The notes: a model not told the origin generated them from the sequence alone. A stretch of DNA of 64,000 nt from Ancylobacter lacus (GCF_018390635.1 NZ_JAHBGE010000064.1:1-64000); one strand, 5' to 3'; counted from the stretch's first letter, positions 16,695-26,223 are shown. Translations and numbers: made by a program.

Positions 16695-17327
16695 TCACGA
16701 ATGGGCGAATATATCCTGTTCCGGCCAGCCGGCGAGGTCCAGCTCGGCGCGGGCGGGCAGGAACTCGAAGCAGGCGCGGGCGAGAGGCCCTCGGCCTTCC
16801 CGCTCCAGCATGGCGGCGAGCTTCGCCTGCAGCGCGTGCAGATACAGCACGTCGGAGGCGGCATACTGAAGCTGCGCGTCGGACAGATCGGCCGCGGCCC
16901 AGTCCGAGCTCTGCTGCTGCTTCGAGAGGTCGAGTCCGAGAAGCTCGCGCACCAGCTCCTTCAGCCCGTGGCGGTCGGTGTAGGTGCGCACCAGCTTCGA
17001 GGCGATCTTGGTGCACCACACCGGGCGTACCTCGATACCGAAGGTCTTCTTCAGCACCGCCACATCGAATCGGGCGAAGTGGAACAGCTTGGTGCTGTCC
17101 GGGTCGGCCAGCAGGCGTTCCAGGTTCGGCGCGCTGCCCGGGCCGGCGCCGCGGGGAATCTGCACCACGTCGGCCGAGCCGTCGCCGGGCGAGAGCTGCA
17201 CCACGCACAGCCGGTCGCGATGGGGGTTGAGCCCCAGCGTCTCCGTGTCGATGGCGACGAAGGGCGCGAGGCTCGGGGCATAGCGGGCAAGATCGGGCAG
17301 ATCGCCCCGGTGCAGGCGGATGGTCAT
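16695..17327 (-). CDS. rnd: Ribonuclease D-type 3'-5' exonuclease
   Basis: A 210-residue DEDDy exonuclease consisting of the catalytic domain only. Exo I is FVAIDTETLGL (Asp and Glu), Exo II is near FHFARFDVAVLKK, and Exo III is YAASDVLYL (Tyr and Asp). Full-length E. coli RNase D is about 375 residues with HRDC domains; this short form is common in alphaproteobacteria. The ATG at 17327 is used because upstream sequence is low-complexity. Role: trimming 3' ends of tRNA or other small RNA. Confidence 0.9.
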   Translation of the reverse strand: MTIRLHRGDLPDLARYAPSLAPFVAIDTETLGLNPHRDRLCVVQLSPGDGSADVVQIPRGAGPGSAPNLERLLADPDSTKLFHFARFDVAVLKKTFGIEVRPVWCTKIASKLVRTYTDRHGLKELVRELLGLDLSKQQQSSDWAAADLSDAQLQYAASDVLYLHALQAKLAAMLEREGRGPLARACFEFLPARAELDLAGWPEQDIFAHS

Positions 17328-17472
17328 GGCGGGCCAGACTTTCGTGAAGTCGGGCTGTGTAGCACCACCGCGCCGGGGGGACAACGGGAGGGGCGGAGCG
17401 GGCAGGGCCCGAGCGCGACAGGGCAGGGAGCGGCGGGGCAGGGAGGGGCGGGGCTTGCCTGCCGTCGCCGAC

Positions 17473-18444
17473 TCACAGCGCCGCGTCCACCGCCAGCGCC
17501 GCGAACAGCAGCAGGCCGGCATCGCGGTTGGAGCGGAACAGCGCGAGGCAGGCGGCGGGGTCGTCGATGTCGAGCCGGGCGATCTGCCGGGCGAGATGGC
17601 CGGCGAACAGCGCGAGCCCGGCGAAGCCCACCGGCCCCGCCCCGGCCTGCCACAGGCCGAGCGCCATCAGCGCCGCCGCGCCGGCATAGATCGGCACCAG
17701 CCAGCGCCGGGTCGCCCCGGCGAACAGCCGGGCGGAGGACTTCACCCCGATCAGCACGTCGTCCTCGCGGTCCTGATGGGCGTAGATGGTGTCGTAGCCG
17801 ACCACCCACAGCACCGCGCCGGCATACAGCAGCAGCGCCGCCGCCGGCAGCGCCTGCAGCAGGGCGGCGAACCCCATCAGCGCGCCCCAGGAGAAGGCGA
17901 GGCCGAGCACGAGCTGGGGAATCCAGATGATGCGCTTCATGAGCGGGTAGATCGCCACCACGCCGAGCGAGGCCACCGCGACGACCTGCGCGAAGAGCGG
18001 CAGCGCCAGCAACACGCCGAGCCCCACCAGGCATTGCGCCAGCAGGAAGGCGAAGGCCTGCCGCGCGCTGACCTGGCCAGAGGGAATCGGCCGCTGGCGG
18101 GTGCGCTCCACCCGGCCGTCGATGTCGCGGTCGAGAATGTCGTTCCAGGTGCAGCCGGCCCCGCGCATCGCCACCGCGCCGAGGGCGAACAGGCCGATGA
18201 GGCCGAGCGCGTGGCCGCTCCACCCGGTGCCGGCCATCCGCACCGCCAGCGCCACCGACCAGCCGCAGGGAATGAGAAGCAGCCAGCTGCCGATCGGCCG
18301 GTCGGCGCGGGCGAGGCGCAGATAGGGCCGCAGCGCCGCCGGGGCGTAGCGGTCCACCCAGTTGCCGGTGGCGTCGGCGGGCGGGGCCACCGGCGCGGCA
18401 TGGGCCGCGGCGGCCGTTCCCTCGGCGGGGGGACGCGGGGTCAT
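17473..18444 (-). CDS. ubiA: 4-hydroxybenzoate polyprenyltransferase UbiA
   Basis: A 323-residue inner-membrane prenyltransferase that attaches the polyprenyl chain to 4-hydroxybenzoate in ubiquinone synthesis. The first Asp-rich motif is NDILDRDIDGRVERTRQRP and the second is DTIYAHQDREDD. About eight or nine membrane helices follow an Ala/Pro-rich N-terminus of about 30 residues. The ATG at 18444 lies 16 bp after the preceding secreted-protein gene on the same strand, so they are probably co-transcribed. Confidence 0.95.
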   Translation of the reverse strand: MTPRPPAEGTAAAAHAAPVAPPADATGNWVDRYAPAALRPYLRLARADRPIGSWLLLIPCGWSVALAVRMAGTGWSGHALGLIGLFALGAVAMRGAGCTWNDILDRDIDGRVERTRQRPIPSGQVSARQAFAFLLAQCLVGLGVLLALPLFAQVVAVASLGVVAIYPLMKRIIWIPQLVLGLAFSWGALMGFAALLQALPAAALLLYAGAVLWVVGYDTIYAHQDREDDVLIGVKSSARLFAGATRRWLVPIYAGAAALMALGLWQAGAGPVGFAGLALFAGHLARQIARLDIDDPAACLALFRSNRDAGLLLFAALAVDAAL

Positions 18445-18460
18445 GCGAGGGCGCCGCGCG

Positions 18461-19276
18461 TCAGCGCAGGGCGCTGCCGCCCAGCGTGTCGAACACCCCG
18501 CCGGGCTCGCTGCTGCGCACGGGCGGAAGGGCGGAGGGCAGGCCGAGGCCGGAGGAGAGCTGGCCCTGCGGCGGCGGGCCGCCGCCACCCCCGCCCGCGC
18601 CGGGGCCGCCCTCGGCGATCTTGCACACCTTGTCGCGGGTGGCGCCCATGCTGCCGGCGCTGGCCTTCAGCTTCTTCAGGATGTCGTCCGGCACGCCGCA
18701 CTCCGCCTTGTTCTTGCGGAGATAGCTGTAGAACGTCTCCTGCGCGCTGACGAAGCGGCGGAACAGCGGGCACAGCTCGGTGGGCGGGCGCTTGCGGTCG
18801 GCGGCGGATTTCAGGGTCTTGCCGCGGGTGTCGAGCTCGCTGCGCAGCTTCTCGATGTTGTCGCCGCATTCGGCGCCGGCCGGGGCCGGGCCGCCGGGGC
18901 CGGGACCCATCGGCATCGCCATGTCCGGCGGCGGCGCGGTGGCCTCCAGCGGGCCGGAAGGGGCCGGCGTAATCTCGATGGTGCCGCGGCTCGGCGCGGC
19001 GGCGGCGGGGGCGGTCGAGCCGCTGCTGCCGGAGCTGGGGTTGCTGCCGGAGCTGGCGCTGCTGTCGGTGGAGCCGTCGCCGCCGGCCGTGCCGATCCAT
19101 TGCGCCGCCGCCGGCGCCGGGGCGAGCGCGAGGCCAAGAAGGCCGGCAAGAGCCGCCGAGCGGGCGAGAGCCGCGCCGCGCCGGAGCGCGCTGGTCGCGC
19201 CGGGCTGCCCCAGAAGGGCGCCGCCGCGCCGGACGGCGCCGCGCGACCGCGGCCGGCTGTGAACTGCCTGCTTCAT
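18461..19276 (-). CDS. Secreted conserved hypothetical protein
   Basis: A 271-residue exported protein of unknown function. A basic start (MKQAVHSRPRSRGAVRRGG) and hydrophobic stretch ending APAAAAQ look like a signal peptide of about 59 residues. A Ser/Gly/Pro-rich linker leads to a compact domain (about 135-205) with three Cys (in AECGDN, ELCPLF and AECGVPDD) and a fourth in DKVCKI, so two disulphides are likely. The tail is Gly/Pro-rich. It lies directly upstream of ubiA and divergent from rsmE. I know no function for this family. Confidence 0.75.
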   Translation of the reverse strand: MKQAVHSRPRSRGAVRRGGALLGQPGATSALRRGAALARSAALAGLLGLALAPAPAAAQWIGTAGGDGSTDSSASSGSNPSSGSSGSTAPAAAAPSRGTIEITPAPSGPLEATAPPPDMAMPMGPGPGGPAPAGAECGDNIEKLRSELDTRGKTLKSAADRKRPPTELCPLFRRFVSAQETFYSYLRKNKAECGVPDDILKKLKASAGSMGATRDKVCKIAEGGPGAGGGGGGPPPQGQLSSGLGLPSALPPVRSSEPGGVFDTLGGSALR

Positions 19277-19369
19277 CTGCTCAGGATCGCCCCGCTCTCT
19301 TTACGCAAGGGTGATACAGAGGCCACAAGGATTGGGCAATATCACGGCAGAATCGAACGGAGACCGCGA

Positions 19370-20176
19370 TTGGCAGCGGGTGAGGGTGAGGGTGACGGCC
19401 GGCGGCCGTCGGGCGGCGACGAGGGCGAGGCGTATGACTTCCGGGCGCAGCGGCTCTATGTCGAGGCGGCGCTGGCGGAAGGCGCCGAGGTGCGGCTCGA
19501 CCGCGACCGCGCCCATTACGTCGCCGATGTGATCCGGCTCGGCGCCGGCGAGGCGCTGCACCTCTTCAACGGCCGCGACGGCGAATGGCGCGCGGTGCGC
19601 CAGGCCGCCGGCCGCCGCGAGGTGGTGCTGCTGTGCGAGGCGCGGCTGCGCCGGCAGGGCGCGCCCGCCGATCTCGACTATGTCTTCGCCCCGCTGAAGC
19701 ACGCCCGGCTCGACTACATGGTGCAGAAGGCGGTGGAGATGGGCGCCGGCCGGCTGGTGCCGGTGCTCACCCGCCATACCCAGGCGAGCCGGGTCAACAC
19801 CGAGCGCATGCGCGCCAATGTGGTGGAGGCGGCCGAGCAGTGCGGCATCCTCGCCGTGCCGCCGGTGCTGGAGCCGGTGCCGCTGGAGCGCTGGCTCGCC
19901 GCGCTGGAGCCGGCGCGCCGGCTGGTGTTCTGTGACGAGGCGGCGGCGCCCGCCGCAGGGCTGGCCGCGCTCGCCGAGGCGGTGCGCGGGCCGCTCGCGG
20001 TGCTGGTCGGCCCGGAGGGCGGCTTCGCCGAGGCCGAGCGCCGCATGCTCCACGCCCGCCCCGGCGCCATCGTGCTGTCGCTGGGCCCGCGCGTGCTGCG
20101 GGCCGACACCGCGGCGGTGGCGGCGCTGGCGCTGGTGGAGGCCGCGCGCGCCGTCCCGCCGTCCCCGGCCGGCTGA
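19370..20176 (+). CDS. rsmE: 16S rRNA m3U1498 methyltransferase RsmE
   Basis: A 268-residue SPOUT-class methyltransferase that modifies U1498 of 16S rRNA. The N-terminal PUA-like part ([17 protein letters not shown]) is followed by the SPOUT knot with [39 protein letters not shown] and [17 protein letters not shown], all family signatures. The frame is open far upstream. The TTG at 19370 is chosen because CGGAGA lies six bases before it; no ATG fits. The first ~20 residues are a Gly/Glu-rich extension. Confidence 0.92.
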   Translation: MAAGEGEGDGRRPSGGDEGEAYDFRAQRLYVEAALAEGAEVRLDRDRAHYVADVIRLGAGEALHLFNGRDGEWRAVRQAAGRREVVLLCEARLRRQGAPADLDYVFAPLKHARLDYMVQKAVEMGAGRLVPVLTRHTQASRVNTERMRANVVEAAEQCGILAVPPVLEPVPLERWLAALEPARRLVFCDEAAAPAAGLAALAEAVRGPLAVLVGPEGGFAEAERRMLHARPGAIVLSLGPRVLRADTAAVAALALVEAARAVPPSPAG

Positions 20177-20412
20177 GTCTTCCCCGCCCCCGCCCCCGCG
20201 CGCCCTTGCCCCGCGCGCGCCGCGCGGCCTCTGCCGGCGGAACCGCGCCCGCGGCGCGGCGTTACCGAGCTGCCGCCGTCCCGGCGGGCGGGGCGGCACG
20301 GGGGCCTGTATCACATCGGACATGTTGCGGCGCTAAGCGGGGCGCCGGGAATGTTCCCGGTGGAGTCCACCGGCGCCGGCACGCGCCGGGGTCGAGGTCG
20401 CGGGGAGTTTCG

Positions 20413-21534
20413 ATGACAGACGCGTACCGCATGGGCATCGAGGAAGAGTATTTCGTCGTCGACGCCGAGACCAAGAGCGTGCTGCGGCGCATGCCGGCCA
20501 CCTTCATGGACCGCGCCCGCGCCGCGCTCGGCGAATCGGTCTCGGGCGAGCTGCTGCAGTCCCAGATCGAGGTGATGACCCGCCCGCACGAATCGGCCGA
20601 CGCCGCGCGGGAGGAGCTGCGCGGCCTGCGGCGGGCGCTGGGGCAGGTGGCGGCCGACCACGGCCTCGCCTTCTTCGCCGCCGGCACCCACCCCACCGCC
20701 TCGTGGCAGGGCGGCAAGCGCACCCCGACCCACCGCTATGACGGGCTGATGCACGACCTGCAGATGCTGGGCGAGCGCAACATGCTGTGCGGCATGCATG
20801 TGCATGTCGAGCTGCCGGACCCGGACCTGCGCATCGACGTGATGCGGCGCATCCTGCCCTTTCTCCCGGTCTTCGTCGCGCTGGCCACCTCCTCGCCGTT
20901 CTGGGAATCGAAGCGCACCGGGCTGATGGGCTATCGCCTCGCCGCCTATGACGAGCTGCCCCGCACCGGCCTGCCCGAACTGTTCGAGAGCGCGCGGGCC
21001 TATGAGGACTATATCCAGGCGCTGGTCGCCGCCCGCGCCATCCGCGATTCCAGCTATGTCTGGTGGGTCATCCGGCCGTCCGAGAAGCACCCGACGCTGG
21101 AGCTGCGGGCCCCGGACAGCTGCACCCGGGTGGAGGATTCCATCGCCATCGCCGCGCTGTACCGCGCCCTCGTCCGCCATCTCGTGCGGGAGCCGCGGCT
21201 GAACGCCGGGGTCGACGCGGTCGACCGCGCCATCGCCGCCGAGAACAAGTGGCGCGCCCAGCGCTACGGCATCCATGGCAGCTTCGTCGACCGCGCGGCG
21301 CGGCAGGCGGTGCCGGTGGCCGAGACCGTCGAGCGGCTGATGGCGATGGTGGCGCCGGACGCCGAGGCGCTCGGCTGCCTCGGCGAGATGGCGCAGATCC
21401 GCGCCATTCTGGAAGGCGGCACCAGCGCCGATGTCCAGATCGCGGTCTACCAGGAGGCCGCCCACCGCACCGGCAGCCGCGACGAGGCGCTGCGCGCGGT
21501 GAAGACCTGGCTCGCCCACGCCTCCGCGCAATAG
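20413..21534 (+). CDS. YbdK-type carboxylate-amine ligase
   Basis: A 373-residue member of the glutamate-cysteine ligase 2 family (YbdK-like), with weak gamma-glutamylcysteine synthetase activity in characterised members. Recognisable blocks are [11 protein letters not shown] at the start, [31 protein letters not shown] and [27 protein letters not shown]. Start ATG 20413 has GGGGAG just upstream. A true GshA follows 100 bp downstream, so two glutamate-cysteine-ligase-family enzymes sit in tandem. The real substrate is unknown. Confidence 0.9.
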   Translation: MTDAYRMGIEEEYFVVDAETKSVLRRMPATFMDRARAALGESVSGELLQSQIEVMTRPHESADAAREELRGLRRALGQVAADHGLAFFAAGTHPTASWQGGKRTPTHRYDGLMHDLQMLGERNMLCGMHVHVELPDPDLRIDVMRRILPFLPVFVALATSSPFWESKRTGLMGYRLAAYDELPRTGLPELFESARAYEDYIQALVAARAIRDSSYVWWVIRPSEKHPTLELRAPDSCTRVEDSIAIAALYRALVRHLVREPRLNAGVDAVDRAIAAENKWRAQRYGIHGSFVDRAARQAVPVAETVERLMAMVAPDAEALGCLGEMAQIRAILEGGTSADVQIAVYQEAAHRTGSRDEALRAVKTWLAHASAQ

Positions 21535-21636
21535 CCCGAACGCCTGCCGCCGGGGCCTGCACATTGCGTCGCCCGACGTGGTGTGTATGGTCGCGCGCCT
21601 ATCACGATGCGCCGGCAGAAGCCGGCCGGAGTTCCC

Positions 21637-23007
21637 ATGGCGCGCGACCAGATCGACCCTCACACCATCGAGAGCCGCGACGACCTCGTCGCCTGGCTGG
21701 AAGCGGGAAACAAGGAAGCCGCGCGTTTCCGAATCGGGACCGAGCACGAAAAATTTCCCTTCACCCTCAAGGGGCACGATCCGGTTCCCTATGAGGGGCC
21801 GACCGGCATCCGCGCCCTGCTGGAGGGCATGCGGGCGCTGAGCGGCTGGGAGCCGATCATGGAGGGCGAGACCATCATCGGGCTCGCCGACAATGTCGGG
21901 GGCGGGGCGATCTCGCTGGAGCCGGGCGGGCAGTTCGAGCTGTCCGGCGCCCCGCTGGCCTCGATCCACGAGACCTGCGCCGAGGTGAACGCCCATCTGG
22001 AGCAGGTGCGCGAGGTGGCGACCCCGCTCGGGCTCGGCTTCCTCGGCCTCGGCATGAGCCCGAAATGGAGCCGGGCGCAGACGCCGGTGATGCCCAAGGG
22101 GCGCTACCGCATCATGGCCGGCTACATGCCCAGGGTCGGCACGCTCGGCCTCGACATGATGTTCCGCACCTGCACCGTGCAGGTGAATCTCGACTTCGCC
22201 TCGGAAGCGGACATGGTGAGGAAGCTGCGGGTGGGGCTGGCGCTGCAGCCCATCGCCACCGCGCTTTTCGCCAATTCGCCCTTCACCGAGGGCCGGCCCA
22301 ACGGCTTCCTCTCCTTCCGCTCGGAGATCTGGCGCGACACCGACAATGCCCGTGCCGGCATGCTGCCCTTCGCCTTCGAGGCGGGCATGGGCTTCGAGCG
22401 CTATGTCGACTACGCCCTCGACGTGCCGATGTATTTCATCAAGCGCGGCGACACCTATCTCGACGTCGCCGGCTCCTCCTTCCGCGACCTGCTGGCGGGC
22501 CGCCACCCGGCGGTGCCGGGGGAGCGGGCGACGGTGTCCGACTGGGCCAACCACCTCTCCACCATCTTCCCGGAGGTGCGGCTGAAGCGCTATCTGGAGA
22601 TGCGCGGCGCCGATGCCGGCTCGTGGTCGAAGCTGTGCGCGCTGCCGGCGCTGTGGACCGGCCTCCTCTACGACTCCGCCAGCCTCGACGCGGCGTGGGA
22701 ACTGGCGAAGGGCTGGAGCGCGGAGGAGCGCCAGGCGCTGCGCGACGCGGTGCCGAAGCAGGGCTTCGCCGCCACCATCGCCGGCCGCAGCGTGCTGGAG
22801 GTCGCCCGCGACGTGGTGGCCGTGGCCCGCGCCGGCCTCGCCCGCCGCGACATCCGCGACAGCCAGGGCCGCGACGAGACCCGCTTCCTCGTCACGCTGG
22901 AGGACAGCCTCGCCCGCGGCAAGACGCCGGCCGAATGCCTGCTGGACCGCTACAACGGCGCCTGGGCCGGCTCGGTGGAGCCGGTCTTCACCGAAGACGC
23001 CTATTGA
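21637..23007 (+). CDS. gshA: Glutamate-cysteine ligase (plant-type)
   Basis: A 456-residue gamma-glutamylcysteine synthetase, the first step of glutathione synthesis. It belongs to the proteobacterial/plant class: RIGTEHEKFPF, EPGGQFELSGAPL, GLGMSPKW, MFRTCTVQVNLDF and ALWTGLLYD are all present. Two Cys around MMFRTCTVQVNL and CALPALW are seen, though redox control cannot be inferred from them. The ATG at 21637 follows GGAG. It converges with the LysR gene 18 bp downstream. Confidence 0.95.
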   Translation: MARDQIDPHTIESRDDLVAWLEAGNKEAARFRIGTEHEKFPFTLKGHDPVPYEGPTGIRALLEGMRALSGWEPIMEGETIIGLADNVGGGAISLEPGGQFELSGAPLASIHETCAEVNAHLEQVREVATPLGLGFLGLGMSPKWSRAQTPVMPKGRYRIMAGYMPRVGTLGLDMMFRTCTVQVNLDFASEADMVRKLRVGLALQPIATALFANSPFTEGRPNGFLSFRSEIWRDTDNARAGMLPFAFEAGMGFERYVDYALDVPMYFIKRGDTYLDVAGSSFRDLLAGRHPAVPGERATVSDWANHLSTIFPEVRLKRYLEMRGADAGSWSKLCALPALWTGLLYDSASLDAAWELAKGWSAEERQALRDAVPKQGFAATIAGRSVLEVARDVVAVARAGLARRDIRDSQGRDETRFLVTLEDSLARGKTPAECLLDRYNGAWAGSVEPVFTEDAY

Positions 23008-23025
23008 GCCGGGCCGGCGGCGGGC

Positions 23026-23907
23026 TCACTCCGCCGCGCGGGCATCCGAGATGTTGTCGAGGCCCTGGATGACGTGCTGGGCCAGCGCGTCCGCCAGCGC
23101 CGAGGGCTCGTGCCGGTTGCGCAGCAGGCCGATGCGGCAGGGCGCCAGCGCGGGGAAGCCGTCGGACGGGCCGAGCACCCGCATGCCGGGGCGCAGGCCG
23201 GATTCCGGCAGCACCGAGATGGCGAGCCCGGAGAGCACCGCCGCCGACACCGCCGTGCTGTTGGAGGAGGTGTAGAGGATGCGGAACGGCTTGCCGATGC
23301 TCTGCAGCCGCTCGATCGCCTCCTGACGCCACTGGCAGGTCTGCCGGCCGAGCGCCAGCGGAATCGGCGCCTCGATATGGGCGGCGTGCCGGGAGGAGCC
23401 GACCCAGAGCAGCTGTTCGCGGCGGATCAGCTCGGTTTCACGGTGATGGGTATCGCAATCGGTGATGATGGCGAGGTCCAGATCACCGGTGTCGATGCGG
23501 TCTATCAAATCGTGTGATGGATCGCACACCACCGTCAGCTCGACATGGGGGTGGGTGTTGGAGAACCGCGCCATGATCTCCGGCAGGTAGCGGTCGGCAT
23601 AATCGTCCGGCACGCCGAGCCGGACCCGGCCGGACAGTTCGGCATTGGCCAGGCTCGCCAGCGCTTCCATGTTCAGCTTGACGATGCGGCGGGCATAATC
23701 CAGCAGCCGCTCACCCTCTTCGGTCAGTTTCGAGGCGCGGCCGTCGCGTGCAAAGATGGGCTTGCCCACCCGCTCCTCCAGCCGCTTCATCTGCATCGAC
23801 ACCGCCGACTGGGTCTTGTGGACCACCTCGGAAGCCTTTGTGAAGCTGCCGCTTTCGGCGATGGCCATGAATGTTCTTAATTGGTCGATGTCGAGCAGCA
23901 CCGTCAT
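23026..23907 (-). CDS. LysR regulator, LsrB/VtlR-like
   Basis: A 293-residue LysR regulator whose N-terminus (MTVLLDIDQLRTFMAIAESG and HKTQSAVSMQMKRLEERVG) resembles the alphaproteobacterial LsrB/VtlR group. The effector domain contains several Cys (VVCDPSH, ITDCDTHH, RQTCQWR, APCRIGLL), relevant because LsrB is reported to be redox-responsive and to control glutathione genes in Sinorhizobium. Here it is convergent with gshA and divergent from a DUF1127 gene, the kind of gene VtlR regulates in Brucella. The assignment to this subgroup is from memory of the family. Confidence 0.8.
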   Translation of the reverse strand: MTVLLDIDQLRTFMAIAESGSFTKASEVVHKTQSAVSMQMKRLEERVGKPIFARDGRASKLTEEGERLLDYARRIVKLNMEALASLANAELSGRVRLGVPDDYADRYLPEIMARFSNTHPHVELTVVCDPSHDLIDRIDTGDLDLAIITDCDTHHRETELIRREQLLWVGSSRHAAHIEAPIPLALGRQTCQWRQEAIERLQSIGKPFRILYTSSNSTAVSAAVLSGLAISVLPESGLRPGMRVLGPSDGFPALAPCRIGLLRNRHEPSALADALAQHVIQGLDNISDARAAE

Positions 23908-23929
23908 CGGGGTGTCATCCTGTCATCAG

Positions 23930-23942
23930 TCATCAGAGATGA
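23930..23942. promoter_or_regulatory. Candidate regulator site upstream of DUF1127
   Basis: TCATC-AGA-GATGA is a perfect interrupted dyad in the 195-bp gap between the LysR gene and DUF1127. Further GATCA/TGATC half-sites follow at about 23953-23979. Such dense dyad symmetry fits autoregulation and control of the divergent gene, but the site is only inferred. Confidence 0.35.
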
Positions 23943-24102
23943 TGATAATTCAGATCATGAACATTCGCTAGAGTGATCATTAGGAGTCGTCCATAAGAAG
24001 CGTGTCGCGAACGGGCGACGCCGGTTTCGGGTGGCTGCCATGAGGGAGCTGCGGTTGGGATGGGCGTATCGCCGCCGCGCGGCCGACACGATGGAGGGAC
24101 CC

Positions 24103-24468
24103 ATGTCGTATATTGGCGAAGCTCGCAGACCCGCAGTCGAAGCTCTCGGCGCCGCCGCCCTGCACACGGTGACGGTCGTCGCCCGGGGCGTGATCCGGAT
24201 TGCCAAGGCCGTTGCCCGCCGTCGCGTGATCGCCAATCTCGGCGAGTTCGACGACCGCATGCTGCGCGACATCGGACTCACCCGGGCCGATCTGCGCGAC
24301 GCCGCCTCCGGGCCGCTCTGGCAGGACCCGACCCGCATCCTCGTGGTCCGGGCGGTGGAGAAGCGGGCCGCGCGCCGCATCGCCAAGCGCCACCCCGCCG
24401 CGTTCCAGCCGGCCAGCGTCCCGCGCGACCCCTGCGACGGGGCGCGGGACGATCTCTTCATCGGCTGA
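24103..24468 (+). CDS. DUF1127 domain protein
   Basis: A 121-residue small basic protein with a DUF1127 motif at about 46-70 (RRVIANLGEFDDRMLRDIGL followed by TRADLRDA). DUF1127 proteins are small Arg-rich proteins linked to phosphate, carbon and RNA metabolism in Agrobacterium; most are about 50-90 residues, so this one has extra N- and C-terminal segments. The ATG at 24103 is preceded by GGAGGG with ideal spacing; an in-frame ATG at 24031 is less likely. It is divergent from the LsrB/VtlR-like gene. Confidence 0.85.
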   Translation: MSYIGEARRPAVEALGAAALHTVTVVARGVIRIAKAVARRRVIANLGEFDDRMLRDIGLTRADLRDAASGPLWQDPTRILVVRAVEKRAARRIAKRHPAAFQPASVPRDPCDGARDDLFIG

Positions 24469-24623
24469 GGCAGCCGCATTCTCGGGCCGCCGCATGCTCG
24501 GCCCGCAGCATTCTCGGCCCGGCGGCCGGAAGGCCGCCCGTGCCCGACCCTTTTCGGCGAGGCCGCCACAGGCGGCGCGCCCTCCGAGACCGGCGGCGTC
24601 TACCCCCTCTTGCCGCCATCCTG

Positions 24624-24654
24624 CGCCCGCCGGGTCACACCGGCGGGCGTTTTT
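24624..24654 (+). terminator. Rho-independent terminator
   Basis: CGCCCGCCGG pairs perfectly with CCGGCGGGCG around a 6-nt loop, followed by TTTTT. It ends the DUF1127 transcript and lies just before the convergent glutamine-synthetase-family gene. Confidence 0.88.
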
Positions 24655-24675
24655 CGTCGCGGGGCCGGAGGGGCC

Positions 24676-26076
24676 TCAGACGTTCAGCAGCAGATATTCC
24701 CGCTCCCACGGCGAGATCACCCGCATGAAGGTCTCGAACTCCGCCTGCTTGACGGCGGAATAGGTCTTCACGAAGGACGGGCCGAGCGCCTGGGCGATCT
24801 CGTCGGAATGCTGCATCGCCGCCACCGCTTCGAGCAGGCCGCGCGGCAGCTCGAAATCGAGCCCCTTGGCGTCGGCTTCCAGCGGCTGGCTGGGCCGCAG
24901 CCCTTCCACCATGCCGAGATAGCCCGCCGCCAGCGAGGCGGCGATGGCGAGATAGGGGTTGGCGTCGGAGGACGGCACCCGGTTCTCCACCCGCCGCGCC
25001 GCCGGCGAGGAGGGCGGCACCCGCAGGCCCGCGGTGCGGTTGTCGTAGCCCCACTGGATGTTGATCGGGGCCATCGAATCGCGGGTGAGCCGGCGGTAGG
25101 AGTTCACATAGGGCGCCAGGATCGACATCACCGCCGGCAGGTATTTCTGCTGGCCGGCGATGAAGGAGAAGAACTCCGGCGTCGGGTCGCCGTCGGCGTC
25201 GGAGAAGATGTTCTTGCCGGTCTCGGCCGAGATGATCGACTGGTGGATGTGCATCGCCGAGCCCGGCTCGTCGGCGATCGGCTTGGCCATGAAGGTGGCG
25301 TAGATCTTGTGCGCCAGCGCCGCCTCGCGGATCGTGCGCTTGAACAGGAACACCTGGTCCGCCAGCACCAGCGGGTCGCCGTGGAGCAGGTTGATCTCCA
25401 TCTGCGCCGCGCCGTCCTCGTGGATCAGCGTGTCGATCTCCAGCCCCTGGGCCTCGGAATAGTCGTAGATGTCCTCGAACAGCGCGTCGAACTCGTTCAC
25501 CGCCTGGATCGAATAGGACTGCCGCCCGATCTCCGGCCGGCCGGAACGCCCGATCGGCGGCTTCAGCGGGTAGTCCGGGTCGGTGTTCGGCTCGACCAGA
25601 TAGAACTCGATCTCCGGCGCCACCACCGCCTTCCAGCCCTTGTGGGCATAGGCCTCGATGACGTTCTTCAGCACCTGCCGCGGGGCCAGCTCCACCGCCC
25701 GCCCGTCGCGGTGATAGGCGTCGTGGATCACCTGCGCGGTGGGGTCCTGCGCCCAGGGCACGATGGCGAGCGTGGAAAGGTCCGGCTCCATGACGAGGTC
25801 GCTGTCGACCACCACGGAATCGACCAGTCCCTCATAGGGCGGGTATTCGCCCGAAATCGTCTGGAAGAACACCGACAGGGGCAGGTTCATCACCGGCCCG
25901 GACAGGAACTTGGAGACCGGCATGATCTTGCCGCGGGCGACGCCGGCGAGGTCCGGCACCACGCATTCGATCTCGGTGATGCCGCGCGCCGCCATCCACG
26001 CCTTGGCCTCGGCCAGCGTCTCGACGCCGCGGGGCGCATCAACCGCGTCCTGACCCGAACGCTTCTTCTTCGCCAT
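24676..26076 (-). CDS. Glutamine synthetase family, gamma-glutamylpolyamine synthetase-like
   Basis: A 466-residue GS-fold ligase of the PuuA/GlnA-like type rather than true glutamine synthetase. It has the GS N-terminal beta-grasp (about 15-110) and catalytic domain with EIEFYL, HEDGAAQMEINL, GSAMHIHQSI, NSYRRL and ANPYLAIAA. The adenylylation-loop Tyr motif of GlnA is absent. A putrescine/spermidine ABC transporter lies divergently next to it, which supports gamma-glutamylation of polyamines or a similar amine. Ethanolamine or other amines cannot be excluded. Confidence 0.85.
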   Translation of the reverse strand: MAKKKRSGQDAVDAPRGVETLAEAKAWMAARGITEIECVVPDLAGVARGKIMPVSKFLSGPVMNLPLSVFFQTISGEYPPYEGLVDSVVVDSDLVMEPDLSTLAIVPWAQDPTAQVIHDAYHRDGRAVELAPRQVLKNVIEAYAHKGWKAVVAPEIEFYLVEPNTDPDYPLKPPIGRSGRPEIGRQSYSIQAVNEFDALFEDIYDYSEAQGLEIDTLIHEDGAAQMEINLLHGDPLVLADQVFLFKRTIREAALAHKIYATFMAKPIADEPGSAMHIHQSIISAETGKNIFSDADGDPTPEFFSFIAGQQKYLPAVMSILAPYVNSYRRLTRDSMAPINIQWGYDNRTAGLRVPPSSPAARRVENRVPSSDANPYLAIAASLAAGYLGMVEGLRPSQPLEADAKGLDFELPRGLLEAVAAMQHSDEIAQALGPSFVKTYSAVKQAEFETFMRVISPWEREYLLLNV

Positions 26077-26194
26077 TTTTCCACCTTGTCGCGCCTATGC
26101 GCGTCCCGGGAGGGGACCACGCCCCCGCGGGGGCCGTCAAGCAAGGGGTAGCGGGCTGGCGGGTGGTGCATAAAAAATGTTTGCTGGTTGAGAG

Positions 26195-26223
26195 TTGAGC
26201 AGCCGCGCGATCCCCGCTAGCGT
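26195..26223 (+). promoter_or_regulatory. Possible promoter of the potGHI operon
   Basis: TTGAGC (26195-26200) and TAGCGT (26218-26223) are 17 bp apart, 40 bp before the transporter ATPase gene. The -35 is fair and the -10 weak, so this is tentative. Confidence 0.35.

Noticed and set aside
20311-22554. 747-codon minus-strand open frame
   Set aside because: It runs antisense to two well-supported ligase genes and lacks any domain or ribosome site.
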